Below, piece after piece: positions 1-8,845 of a stretch of 17,851 bases of DNA; position 1 is the stretch's first letter; the number at the start of each line of letters is the position of its first letter. A program made the translations under genes and the position numbers. Source of the stretch: Spirogloea muscicola (taxonomy: Eukaryota > Streptophyta > Zygnematophyceae > Spirogloeales > Spirogloeaceae); the NCBI GenBank assembly GCA_009602725.1, contig WELB01000042.1:152370-170220 (forward strand), written 5' to 3'. Under the pieces are notes generated by a model, which was not told the DNA's origin, ran no database searches, and saw nothing but the letters and a program-made list of their open reading frames with translations.

Positions 1-3000
1 GGCGCTGGCGGCGTCGGCGGCCCTGGCGCTGGCGCTGGCGCTGCTTCTGCCGGTCGCTGCGGCAGCCGCTGCGGCGCCGACTGTGCCGCCCGCCGGGCCC
101 AAGCTCAACACCACGGCCTACAAGCACATGGTGGCCCAGCGTGAGTGCCGCTCTGCTGACGCCGGCGCCAAAGCTCGCGCCGACGCTGACGCTTACGGGC
201 TGCGCTTGCTCCGTTGCCCGCCCGTCTTCTGGCACAGCCACCGCTGCCGCGGCCTGACGAGCCCCTCTGTGCCGCCGCCGCCGCCGCCGGCTGCGCTGCA
301 GGCAACGTCCTGCTGGAGCTCAAGGCGCGGCTGGGGTCGCCCGAGTGGCTGTCGTCATGGGTCGTGGACAAGGGCGCCGACGACGTCGATAGCGACATCT
401 GCGTTGACATCCGCAATCCCTGGCTCGGCGTCCTCTGCTACGACGGCGACGTCGCCTACCTGTGCGCCCTCCTTCCCTCTGCTTCACAGCCATCCTTCCC
501 TCCTCCGCTGTCGTCCACCGCCGGGCAGCCCGTCCTCCTGCTCGCCCTTGACGCCCATGGACCGCGGCCTTGGCGCAGGAATCTGGGGGGCCTGAACGCC
601 AACACGGCGTCGTCCGGCGGAGCGGCGGCGCAGCCGCTGGCCATCGACATCCCGTGGGACCTGCTCGTTCGCTTCCCCGCGCTCTCCTACCTCGACCTCT
701 CGCAGCAGGGCCTCTATGGGCCTGCGCTGCCGCCCACGTTCTGCAACGACTTCCCCCGCATGAGCTGGCTGTGAGCACCACATACATCTCCCCCCTTTAT
801 CTCTCTTGCCCTGCCGAACAGCGCTGCCATCCTCCCTCCTCACACGCCCCTCCACTCCTCTTGGGAGCCCCTTCCTCCCTCCTCCTCCTATCTCCTCTCT
901 CTCTCTCTCTCTATCTCTTTCCCTCAAGCACCTCTCTGTGTCAGCCCAGCAGCTGCGTTGCGCCCCACTGCCTCGCTGGCGTTCACCGCTAGGCAGCCGC
1001 AGCCTCTGCACACAGCTCCGCGCTTGCGTCCTGTCGGCAATGCACGATGACGCTCGCCCGCCACTCGGCACTCGTGTCCGCGCCGCAGCGACCTAAACAC
1101 CAACAGCCTCAACGGCACGATCCCCGACACCATCGCCAACTGCACCCAGCTGGAGCACCTGTGAGCTCCTATCTCCACAATGTCCACCCTCCCTCCTCCC
1201 CGCCGCCTGCCCTCCCTGCGCCAGGCCTCAACCTCTCCTCCTCCCTGGGGCACCTCGGCAGGGACCTGAGCTCGAACCAGATGTCAGGCGTGGTGCCGGC
1301 AGGCATCGGCGAGCCCATGATCATGAAGTACCTGAACCTGTACGCCAACTCCTTTTACGGAGCCATCCCTGCCGAGATCGGCAACCTCCCTGCCCTCCAG
1401 AAGCTGTGAGCGGGCGACCTCATCTTCTCACGTCGTCCTCCCCCTTCCTCTCCCCCCTCCTCTCCCTCCTTCCCTGCTTGGAGCTCCACGGCCTTCCTCA
1501 TGGCTTCCCTCCCACCTGTCTGCTGCTGTGCAGTGATCTTGCATCCAACAACTTCAATGGGACACTTCCCGCCTCGATCGGTGGCCTCAGTGCCCTCGCT
1601 ATCCTGTGAGCTCCTCCCCTCCCTCCTCACTCACACTTTCCATCCTCCAACCCCTCTCTCCCTGGTGCACCTGAACATGCCGCCCTGGCCACCACCATTG
1701 ATGTCGTCTTCCTCCCCTCTTGTGCTGCAGCGTCGTGCAGAAGAATCAGCTGACCGGCGGCATCCCTGCGGCGTACGCCAATCTCTCGTCGCTCGCCGAC
1801 CTCGACCTCTCCCAGAACCAGCTCACCGGCCTGCTCCCCACATTCCTCGGCAACCTCTCCAACCTCCAGACGTTGTGAGCAACGCCCGGCCTCCTTCCTT
1901 GCCCTTTGTCGCACGCTTGTCGCACGCACGCCTCTTCCGAGAGGCCAAGACCAGAACGCTGGTCTCCAGAAAAATCCCTCGCTCTTTTCCCCAACTCTTG
2001 GTCTGCCACCCTCACTGAAACCCCTCCTTCCTCCCTCCCCTGCCAGGCACTTGGAGAGCAATTACTTCTACGGGCCAGTGCCCGCAAACCTCTGGGACCC
2101 GCCGCAGCTCACCTTTGTGTGAGCAATCTTGTCACTCCCTCCACCGCATCCGTTTCCTCCTTCCTCTCTACCTGCTACAGCTGATTGGGCCTTCATGTCT
2201 TCGGCTGCCCTGCTGCAGTGAACTCTCGTACAACTACTTCAACGGCAGTGCACTCCCCACAAAACACAAGCATGCGACGTTTGGGTCAGTGCAGCTATTC
2301 CCCTTGTTTGCCTTATAGACCTCTAATAAGGTTGAGGCTTGAGATTGCTCTGAAGCAAATGAATCTGTGCACTGCTGGGCATTGGACCGGCAGACACATG
2401 GAGGCCTCTTAGCAGGTCCGGGGCTCGATGCCCTCTGATTGCTGCTCATGGCCCCCCCCCCCCCAAACCCCAAATTGTTCCCTACTCACCTCACTCTCTC
2501 ATGACAGGTACCTCTCCAACTGCCTTTCACTGTCACCGCAAGTCCAGGCACAGCGCACCGTCATGCAGTGCGGCTCCTTCTATAGCACCATCTACCCTTG
2601 TGAGCAGACCTTTCCACTCTCTGCCTGCATTTACCCTCATCTTGCACAAACTGCAAAAATGCACAACAAGTGTTGCTGCACAAAGTGCAGCATCGTTTTC
2701 GCCGATGCATGCACCTTCGACTCCTGAGCACCTGCTCACCTGATTCACTTGCAGCCTCGCCGCCACCGCCGGCTGTGGTCGCTGTGGCAAAGAAGAGTTC
2801 GTCATCGGTGCCCATCGGCGCTGTCATTGGCGGCATCGCGGTCGCAGCAGCGGCGCTCGTCCTGCTCGGCTGCTGCCTGTGGCGCCGCCGCGGCACCTCC
2901 GCTACTCATCGCAAGTTCCGCAAACATCTCAAGCGTGAGACCTGACCTTCCTTTGCACGCCACCACCGCCCCTCCCCCCCCTTCCCCATCTCTCATAACG

Positions 3001-5138
3001 CCCATCTCGTTCTCCTCATCCCAAGCCCCACCCGCTGCTTTCCATGGCCAATGCCACCACGTTGTTTCGCGCTTGCAGAAAACATCCGGTGCTTCTCATT
3101 GTCGGAGCTCAAGCGTGCCACCAAGGGCTTCAGCCAGGTTCTGGGCCGCGGTGGGTACGGCACTGTCTACAAGGCCACACTAAAGGACGGCACCATTGTC
3201 GCCGTCAAGCGCCTGGATCAGGTCTCCAGGTCTGCGCCGTAAAATTCAAGCATGTTTCCATCTCAATCCTCCACTACCTTAGTTGTCCACTTACCTCACT
3301 CCTTCTCTTGTCTTGTGTCTCATGTCGCCCCCCCTCCAGCCATTCCTATGCTTACATTTGATATTGCCGCCCTCCTCTGTCCCTCCCTGATACCTACCTC
3401 CTCTCCTTCCCCCTCCCGCCCCCCACCTCACCTCTCAGCTTCTCCATCTTCTTGCCTGTTCTGCTGACCCTGTGCACGTGCCCCGTGGTTTCATCACCCT
3501 CAGCCGTGCCGACGAGGACTTTATACGCGAGGTGGACCTGCTGTCACGCCTGCACCACCGCCACCTTGTCAACCTTGTGGGCTACTGCGCAGATGATGGC
3601 GAGCGCATCCTCGTCTATGAGTACATGGCCATGGGCTCGCTGTACGAGCACATCCACGGGCCGACGGGCGCCGTACAACCGCTCACCTGGGACTCACGCA
3701 CCAAGATAGCCATCCATGTCGCGCTTGGCCTTGAGTACCTGCACTATGGCGCCAACCCCGCCCTCATCCACCGCGACATCAAGTCCGCCAACATTCTCCT
3801 CTCTGAGGATGGTTACTCCAAGGCAATTCCCACATCTTCCCTTCCCGCTCCTCCCTCCATACCGCTCCAGCCCCGCACAATGCTCTTAGACGCACAATGC
3901 TTCCCCATCATTCCTGCAGCATTTGTGTAGCCCTCAAAGGCCCCTCCCTGCATCCTGCCTTGCTGTGCCAACTCGTCCTGCCTCCTCCACTCTCCACTTG
4001 CTCCATTCGACTGAGCCTCTGTCGACCCCTTGGCTGCCCAGGTGGCTGACTTCGGGCTGTGCAAAGAGGCACCAATTGGCTCTGGAGACGCTAGCGGCGC
4101 ACAGCCAGCGCCAACTGCGGTGCGCGGGTCATTTGGATACCTGGACCCCGAGTATGTGAACACATCGCTGCTCAGTGAGAAGAGCGATGTGTACTCATAT
4201 GGTGTCGTCCTGCTCGAGCTCATGTCCGGCCACAAATCCATCCACGAATGGCAGCCACTCGCCTACTGGGTAAGCAACACCAGTGCATGCTCGTTTTGAG
4301 AAAGCAGCTGCTTCTTGCTCTTGCTCAGCTCTTGCTCAACCTGAATTACGTTTGCCCCTCTCTCTCTCTCTCTCTGGCTGCTAACTGTCTATTCTAATGG
4401 TAAGCACAGGCTGAGGAGTACCTAGCTGACCGCGAGAAGCTGCCACTCATGTTGGACCCTGCGCTTGAAGCCAATTGGAACGTTGACGAGCTCTATGCGC
4501 TTGCCGACATAGCGCGGATGTGTGTGCAAGATCAGGCCATTCTGCGGCCCACCATTAGGTAAGCACCCAGCCTATGTCATCTCTCGCTTTTCCAAGTCTT
4601 GCCACTACTCCTTGCTTCACATCTCTCTCTCACAAAACTTTCTTTCTGCTCCTTTCTCTCCAACTTCCTGGCTGTACTTCCTGCACCCCTTTCCAGTCGC
4701 ATCCTTCTCCCCTTCCTCTTCCAGAGAGACTCTCATGACCGCTTTTCGAGTGGCTTGTCACAGCTCCCTTGAATCTGACTCAATGGCTACCGCTGACTCT
4801 GCAGGGACGTGGCGAAGCAGCTGGTGGAGAGCTTGGGCCACCTGGGGAGCTCCAGCTGCTCAGTATCAGCCCCCGGCAGCACCGTGGCGTCTTCGGCACC
4901 ATCGGCTGCTTCGTCAGGAGCCGTAGCGTCCCGCATGCTTGGCTCTGACTTCAGCTCTGAGGCCGAGAGCGGTGATGGCTCTGCTGACAACACCGCCACG
5001 CTCGGGGTTGCCACGCCGTCCTTCTCGTATCAAGAGTACAGCGAGACGCTGCACTGGTCTCCAGGCCGCGGCAATGCCCCTGGCTCGCGTGCCCCGGCCT
5101 CTGGCACTGCCCCTGCCCGCAAGCCCCTCCCCAAGTAA
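1..5138 (+). CDS. LRR receptor-like protein kinase, 16 exons, 5' end missing
   Basis: Exons I infer: 1-140, 302-461, 579-770, 1089-1160, 1262-1405, 1534-1605, 1731-1874, 2047-2118, 2219-2284, 2508-2599, 2755-2934, 3079-3229, 3504-3822, 4042-4269, 4410-4558, 4805-5138. Read from base 2 they give 838 whole codons including TAA. The window opens inside an Ala/Leu-rich signal peptide with no ATG. An LRR N-cap follows (residues ~47-99, with C80 and a W-x-G-V-x-C motif at 87-92), then about eight LRRs (~100-353), a juxtamembrane Cys pair (359, 375), one membrane span (~403-427), a basic stop-transfer stretch, and an RLK/Pelle kinase (~450-735). Kinase residues are intact: glycine loop GRGGYG 467-472, Lys488, helix-C Glu504, HRD 584-586, DFG 604-606 and GYLDPEY, so it is an RD and probably active Ser/Thr kinase. 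A Ser-rich tail ends the protein. Known of the family: plasma-membrane ligand sensing. The ligand is unknown. The kinase call is near certain; single splice sites are less so. Confidence 0.93.
896..912. repeat. CT microsatellite in receptor-kinase intron 3
   Basis: A short run of CT dinucleotides lies in the 318-base intron 771-1088. That intron is pyrimidine-rich through most of its length, like the other introns of this gene. Confidence 0.85.
2452..2464. repeat. Poly-C run in receptor-kinase intron 9
   Basis: Thirteen consecutive C residues lie about 45 bases upstream of the acceptor at 2506-2507. The rest of intron 2285-2507 is less pyrimidine-rich than its neighbours. A homopolymer this long is prone to length error in sequencing. 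Confidence 0.9.
3823..4041 (+). other. GC-AG intron splitting the kinase activation region
   Basis: The exon ends in ...TAC TCC AAG at 3822 and the next bases are GCAATT, a GC donor. The acceptor CCCAG ends at 4041. Joining the exons in phase 0 gives Gly-Tyr-Ser-Lys followed by Val-Ala-Asp-Phe-Gly, exactly the catalytic-loop to DFG spacing expected of plant receptor kinases. No nearby GT donor keeps that spacing. GC-AG introns are a known minor class spliced by the U2 spliceosome. Confidence 0.8.
4358..4375. repeat. CT microsatellite in receptor-kinase intron 14
   Basis: A run of about nine CT units lies in intron 4270-4409, upstream of the acceptor AAGCACAG at 4402-4409. Confidence 0.85.
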
Positions 5139-7140
5139 GCAAAGGAGGTGGTGAGTGTGAGGAAAGAGGGTGGAGGGCGACGGCCAGCCGGCCACTACGC
5201 ACCCGCAACCGAAGAGCATGACTGTAGCCACTGCGGCCGCAGCAGTCGCGAGGTGTCCCCCGGCCGGCATCGCTGCTGCAACTGCCACTGCTGCCGGGCC
5301 AGTGGGGAGCAAACACCGGCGCCGCCTCCCTCCTCCCTCTTGCACCTCCCCATCGACTGTCATTGTGTATCTATCCAAGCTGAGCGCAAGCCTGCTGCTG
5401 CCAACAAGCGGTGCGGCAGCCGCGGCAGCCAGGCGGGCGCCCAGCAGATAAGCAGCCTCGGCGGGAGGGGGGGGTACTGCTGGCTCAGACTATTGTCTCC
5501 AACACCGCCAAATGGCGCTGCTTGAGCTGCTGGCGGGCCCGGCCAGTGGCCAGCCCTATATTCAGGGTGGCCCTGCCAGCCCCGCCGCATGTGCTCAGCC
5601 TATCGCTGGGGCCGCCCGAGCGATGCTTTGCTGACATGCCACCACTTATCAGCCCAGCTTTTACACTGTTCTCCTTGTGCACCAATCGCTCAATGGAGGA
5701 CTCCTCTTGAGATCGTAAGCACAGATGCGCAACGGTCCTACACACAGGCAGCTGCTCTTGTAGTTGCTGCAGATGAGAAGAGCCTCCTCATTGTGGATGT
5801 ACTTCACATGTTATTTAGCAGAGGCCGGTGCAGGCCTCAAGCCATTTATTATGTATGTTTGTCTTTTGAATACTGGCTGCTTGGCCGTGTGTTGTCACTT
5901 GTCATGTGATTGAAAGCAAGACATGATGCTGGTGATCACTATTAAAGAACTGGGAAGCATCCACAACGCAGCAGCGCTGACTTCCACTCGACGGTGTCGA
6001 AGACGCTATATCATGCAAAATTGGTAAAAGAGATTGCGATACCAGGGACTTCTTGATTGCTGCACTACTGCAATCATGCAACCATGAGGATCAAGTCAGA
6101 CTGTTGCACTGGAGCTTTGAAGATGGTGATTACATGTGCGCGCTAGCGCAGGAGGATGCCATCCATTGTGTATCCTGCCAGCAACAACAGGCAAATGAAG
6201 GCCGCTTCAAGCCAGCAGGAGGTGTTTTATCGTGCCCTCACAACTTAGCCCATCAATGATTTGTACATACAAGCCAGATCGATTGATGGTGTGCTAAAAG
6301 AGCGGTGACGGAGCACAGAGGACGACACAGGGATTACAGGCGGTGGTTTGTGGCCAGCCCAAACAGATGTGAGTAGAGCTGGATACGTGTGCCAGCATGG
6401 ATGGGACTTCTGCAAATGTCCTGATTACGTAGAATGATCTATGCTTTCTCTGCTCTCTTTTGCTAGCTTGCCATTCGTTCGTCTTGGTGCTTTTCCTTTT
6501 ACACCACATAAAAAGGATGATCTACTATGGTACTTCGATCTGTACATCACCTACTAGTTAATTACTAGGATCCCGACACCAACTTGTGTCAGAACTGTCT
6601 CCATGTTGCCTTTCATTATACAAAGTGTCCTAACAATCAGTCTGATGACCAACTTCATGTCAGTGACATCGCTCAATCAGCGCTTGAGTAAAGGTTTTAA
6701 GAATCTTGTTTTTTGACATGCTTTAACAATGCCGTGAAACTTGGCAATGGTCCACCCAAGCGGGTGCTTTCACGCTAAGACTAAGAGTGCGTGTCACTGC
6801 AGAGATTCATAATAGAACGTGATTCTTAGATAGTCCAAGGTGCCATTGATTGCGAGGCAGTGCCTACCGAAGTGAAGAGCCTGTACTTTCAAACGAGCAG
6901 ATCGATCATTTGTGAAAGGTGAGACTTCAGAACCACATACTGTGCAAGTTTATGTCGATGATCAGGCAAGGTATGACATCAACAAACCAAAGCTTCAACT
7001 CGTACGAATCACATTGTATGCTTAAAAGTATTGCTGAGAAGAACTGGCCAGAATGAGATCGCTGGTACAGTGAACAGGAAGTTCAATGGATACAGTGGGT
7101 AACAATTCAACAATTTAACAACAGCTCTTCCAAACTAAGG
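5139..7140. other. Non-coding flank downstream of the receptor kinase
   Basis: I see no convincing gene here on either strand. The first ~600 bases stay GC-rich and are probably 3' untranslated region; open frames in them are low-complexity Ala/Pro/Ser. After about 5.8 kb the sequence becomes visibly AT-richer with frequent stops in all frames. ATTAAA at 5941-5946 could be a variant poly(A) signal, but that is weak. I found no tRNA, rRNA or long tandem repeat by eye. Confidence 0.5.
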
Positions 7141-7144
7141 CAGT

Positions 7145-7199
7145 GGCTGGAACAGGCCAGCCCAAAAAGACTGGACAGGGTCCAAAGAGCCGGAAGGCG
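7145..7199 (-). mobile_element. Retroelement 3' tail relic with hairpin
   Basis: GGCTGG (7145-7150) and CCAGCC (7157-7162) form an inverted repeat, followed by A-rich spacer and CTGGACAGGGTCC. This is the minus-strand version of the tail seen repeatedly to the right: TTGTCCATTC, a T run, then the GGGCTGGC hairpin. No coding part accompanies this copy. Confidence 0.6.
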
Positions 7200-7383
7200 C
7201 CTAAACCACAGCTATGCATGAGACCAGGGGACTGACCAGAGAACTGGCCAGGGGACCCGCTTCCAGGAGCCAAGTTACTCTGACTTGAGGCTGCTTAGCA
7301 GGGGTTACTGAGAGTTTCGTAGCTGCTTAGTTTCTTCTTGTGCTTTTTTTTTAGTGCTTCCCTTGGCCCTTTCTCGCACTTAG

Positions 7384-7440
7384 TTCATCTCTTTTGGGCT
7401 GGCCTTTTCCAGCCCCTATCCTCTCTGGGCGAGCCCTTCT
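7384..7440 (+). mobile_element. Retroelement 3' tail relic with hairpin
   Basis: The stem is GGGCTGG (7396-7402) with CCAGCCC (7409-7415) and a six-base loop. It is followed by CTATCCTCTCTGGGCGAGCCC, matching the tail consensus CTCTTCTCTATGGGCGAGC. It runs directly into an oppositely oriented tail, so the two tails face each other. Confidence 0.65.
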
Positions 7441-7620
7441 CACGGAAATGGCTCGCTCATAGTAAACGAGGGGCTAGCAAAGCCAGCCCAGAAGAGAATG
7501 GACAATTCCGCAGGCCACAAAGGCCACAAAACGGTGCCGGAAAAGAAAACTACACACCAGGACATGTAAGAAAGCAGATGAATGCTCAGTATCCACGAGT
7601 GAGCAACAGCAAATTAAAGA
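7441..7620 (-). mobile_element. 5'-truncated retroelement copy: ORF end plus tail
   Basis: Read on the minus strand, 7620-7586 gives the last codons of the family ORF, ending Leu-Thr-(Arg-Gly)-Tyr-stop (TGA = 7588-7586); here Gly/Arg codons have drifted. About 95 bases of 3' untranslated sequence follow, including GTGTGTAGTTTTCTTTTCC, also seen in the copy at 10041-10780. Next come TTGTCCATTCTC and a hairpin at 7470-7489, where one arm carries GCTAGCCC instead of GCCAGCCC, a change that leaves a G-U pair in RNA. The coding part is cut at the palindrome 7621-7644. Confidence 0.65.
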
Positions 7621-7644
7621 AACTCTTCACGGCCGTGAAGAGTT
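7621..7644. repeat. Perfect 24-base palindrome
   Basis: AACTCTTCACGG is followed immediately by its exact reverse complement with no spacer. It sits exactly between a minus-strand retroelement scrap on its left and a plus-strand scrap on its right. Confidence 0.95.
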
Positions 7645-7860
7645 CACGCTGCAGCTCCTCCTTCCAAGCGACGTGCGCGGCCATGGCCGGCTGCGCTCGG
7701 CATCTTCCCCTGGCGCGGCAGCCTGGCTCTCGGCGCTTTCCGCTCTAAGACGCACTCCAGATGCCAGACGAACTCTTCCGCACGGCCACCCATCGGCTAC
7801 TGGGTCTCCCCCCGCCCTGTCTGCAGGCGTGCTCCAAGGTGAGTGCGGGGAGCGGTCGGG
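7645..7860 (+). pseudogene. Reverse-transcriptase ORF fragment, broken frame
   Basis: One frame reads ...Gly-Ala-Ala-Ala-Trp-Leu-Ser-Ala-Leu (to about 7745). A +1 frame then reads Met-Pro-Asp-Glu-Leu-Phe-Arg-Thr-Ala-Thr-His-Arg-Leu-Leu-Gly-Leu-Pro-Pro-Pro from 7761. The pair A-W-L-S-A-L ... F-R-x-A-x-x-x-R-L-G-L-P resembles the segment just after the reverse-transcriptase core in many retroelement proteins of algae and animals (from memory, not searched). No Cys/His knuckle with the usual G-D-H follows, so the fragment stops or decays by about 7860. It would lie upstream of the region seen in the copies at 8874-9467 and 10170-10780. Confidence 0.5.
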
Positions 7861-7908
7861 GGACCCGAATTGGCGGCGCACGTCCTCCGGTGCGCCACAG
7901 GACAAGAA

Positions 7909-8021
7909 GCAAGCGCGGCCAGATTAACTGGTGGCTGGGAGAGGCCAGCCCAAAAGAATGGACAAGGTCTGAAGGAGTCGGAGTGCTAAGGACTGAGACA
8001 GCAGTAAGCGAACTCTCAGTA
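7909..8021 (-). repeat. 113-base dispersed repeat, copy 1 (variant hairpin tail)
   Basis: It aligns without gaps to 11019-11131, with seven mismatches that I count. On the minus strand it contains the tail motif CCTTGTCCATTC, a hairpin GGCTGG...CCAGCC (7933-7951) with a different loop, and then ACCAGTTAATCTGGCCGCGC as its end. That last string recurs on the plus strand at 8853-8872. I read it as a second subfamily of the same retroelement tail. Confidence 0.75.
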
Positions 8022-8326
8022 ACCTCTCGTCAGTAGATGCAAATCTGAGTAGCTAGCAGGCGGAAAGACGTCGCCCTGACGGAAGCCGGAGGCCGCCGCC
8101 AGAGCGCGGCCTGCGCGCAAGTGGACGCGCCAGAACGCACGGCAGCCCACGACCTCCTCAGGTGTTTGGTAGTGTAGTCCTTTCTCTTTTGGGTACTATT
8201 GTCACCTTAGGCACCTTAGTTTAGGTCTCTAATTTATGTAGCCTTGTTTAGTTTGCACTCGCCTCTGCTTGAACTGTGTATTGGCTTGAATTGGCCTCCC
8301 TTTTCATTTCATGCGCCCCGCGCGCC
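8022..8326. other. Decayed retroelement-like spacer
   Basis: No intact gene. Positions 8165-8187 (GGTAGTGTAGTCCTTTCTCTTTT) resemble the 3' untranslated stretch of the copy at 8496-8845 (TGTAGTGTAGTACTTTCTCC, 8746 onward). The GC-rich stretch before it may therefore be an eroded coding end of another plus-strand copy, though I cannot recognise residues in it. Confidence 0.35.
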
Positions 8327-8425
8327 TTTCTCTTTTCTCCGGCTCCTCTTGCTTTGGCTTTGGACATTGTCCATTCTTTTTTGGGCTGGCTTGGCCAGCC
8401 CCTCTTTTCTATGGCCGCGCCTTTC
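8327..8425 (+). mobile_element. Retroelement 3' tail with hairpin
   Basis: TTTCTCCGGCTCCTCTT, then TTTGGACATTGTCCATTC, a T run, stem GGGCTGGC (8383-8390), loop TTG, stem GCCAGCCC (8394-8401), then CTCTTTTCTATGGCCGCGC. It matches the tail at 8761-8838 closely. The coding end that should precede it is missing or eroded. Confidence 0.7.
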
Positions 8426-8435
8426 CCTTTGAACG

Positions 8436-8495
8436 TCACCCCGGCTCCTTCAGACCTTGTCCATTCCTTCGGGCTGGCCTCTCCCGGCGGCCGGG
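8436..8495 (+). mobile_element. Second tail, variant type, abutting the next copy
   Basis: CCCCGGCTCCTTCAGACCTTGTCCATTCCTTCGGGCTGGCCTCTCCC matches the reverse complement of the 113-base repeats (7909-8021, 11019-11131) up to the hairpin. It then breaks off at GGCGGCCGGGAATGCC, where the coding fragment begins. This is a tail-to-body junction. Confidence 0.65.
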
Positions 8496-8845
8496 AATGC
8501 CAGGGGCGATGCCCGGCTTCAACGCTGCCGGTTCGCTCGCACAAGTCTTCCGCATGCGCCTGGCCGTATCGCTTCAACGCTGCCTTGCCCACGCCGTCCA
8601 CACGCGCGCAGGCCGTGCTATGGCCGCCGCCTCTGGGTCACGGCGGAGTGCCTCTTTCCCTGCAGCGAGCTACTCGGAACTGATGTTGCTCACTCGTGGG
8701 TACTGAGCTTTCCTCTGCATCGTTACTGTGTTCTGCAATATTTTGTAGTGTAGTACTTTCTCCGGCTCCTCTTTCTTCGGTACATTGTCCATTCTTTTTT
8801 GGGCTGGCTTTGCCAGCCCCTCTTCTCTATGGGCGCGCAATTCTC
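8496..8845 (+). mobile_element. 5'-truncated retroelement copy: ORF end, UTR, hairpin tail
   Basis: An open frame ends at TGA 8704-8706. It encodes Phe-Asn-Ala-Ala-Gly-Ser-Leu-Ala-Gln-Val-Phe, then Met-Arg-Leu-Ala-Val-Ser-Leu-Gln-Arg, then a His/Ala/Arg-rich helix (Thr-Arg-Ala-Gly-Arg-Ala), closing Leu-Leu-Thr-Arg-Gly-Tyr. The same residues recur in the copies at 9273-9467, 9600-9735, 9854-9990 and 10170-10780, so this is the conserved C terminus of the family protein. About 95 bases of untranslated sequence precede the hairpin at 8801-8819 (GGGCTGGC-TTT-GCCAGCCC). Then comes CTCTTCTCTATGGGCGCGC. No reverse-transcriptase core is present, so the copy is dead. Confidence 0.7.

Noticed and set aside
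320-1071. Long minus-strand open frames opposite the receptor exons
   Set aside because: They are Arg/Gly-rich shadows of GC-rich exons and pyrimidine-rich introns, with no recognisable motif, and conflict with a clear spliced gene on the other strand.
5139-7140. Possible tRNA or other small RNA genes in the AT-richer flank
   Set aside because: No cloverleaf with conserved A/B box motifs was found by eye; a covariance search (tRNAscan-SE, Infernal) would be needed to be sure.
7338-7748. A 136-codon plus-strand frame across the retroelement region
   Set aside because: It crosses two oppositely oriented tails, a palindrome and a broken RT fragment, so it cannot be one real coding unit.
8383-8819. 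Hairpins considered as bacterial-type terminators or CRISPR repeats
   Set aside because: The host is eukaryotic with spliced genes, spacing is irregular, and the hairpins belong to retroelement tails.
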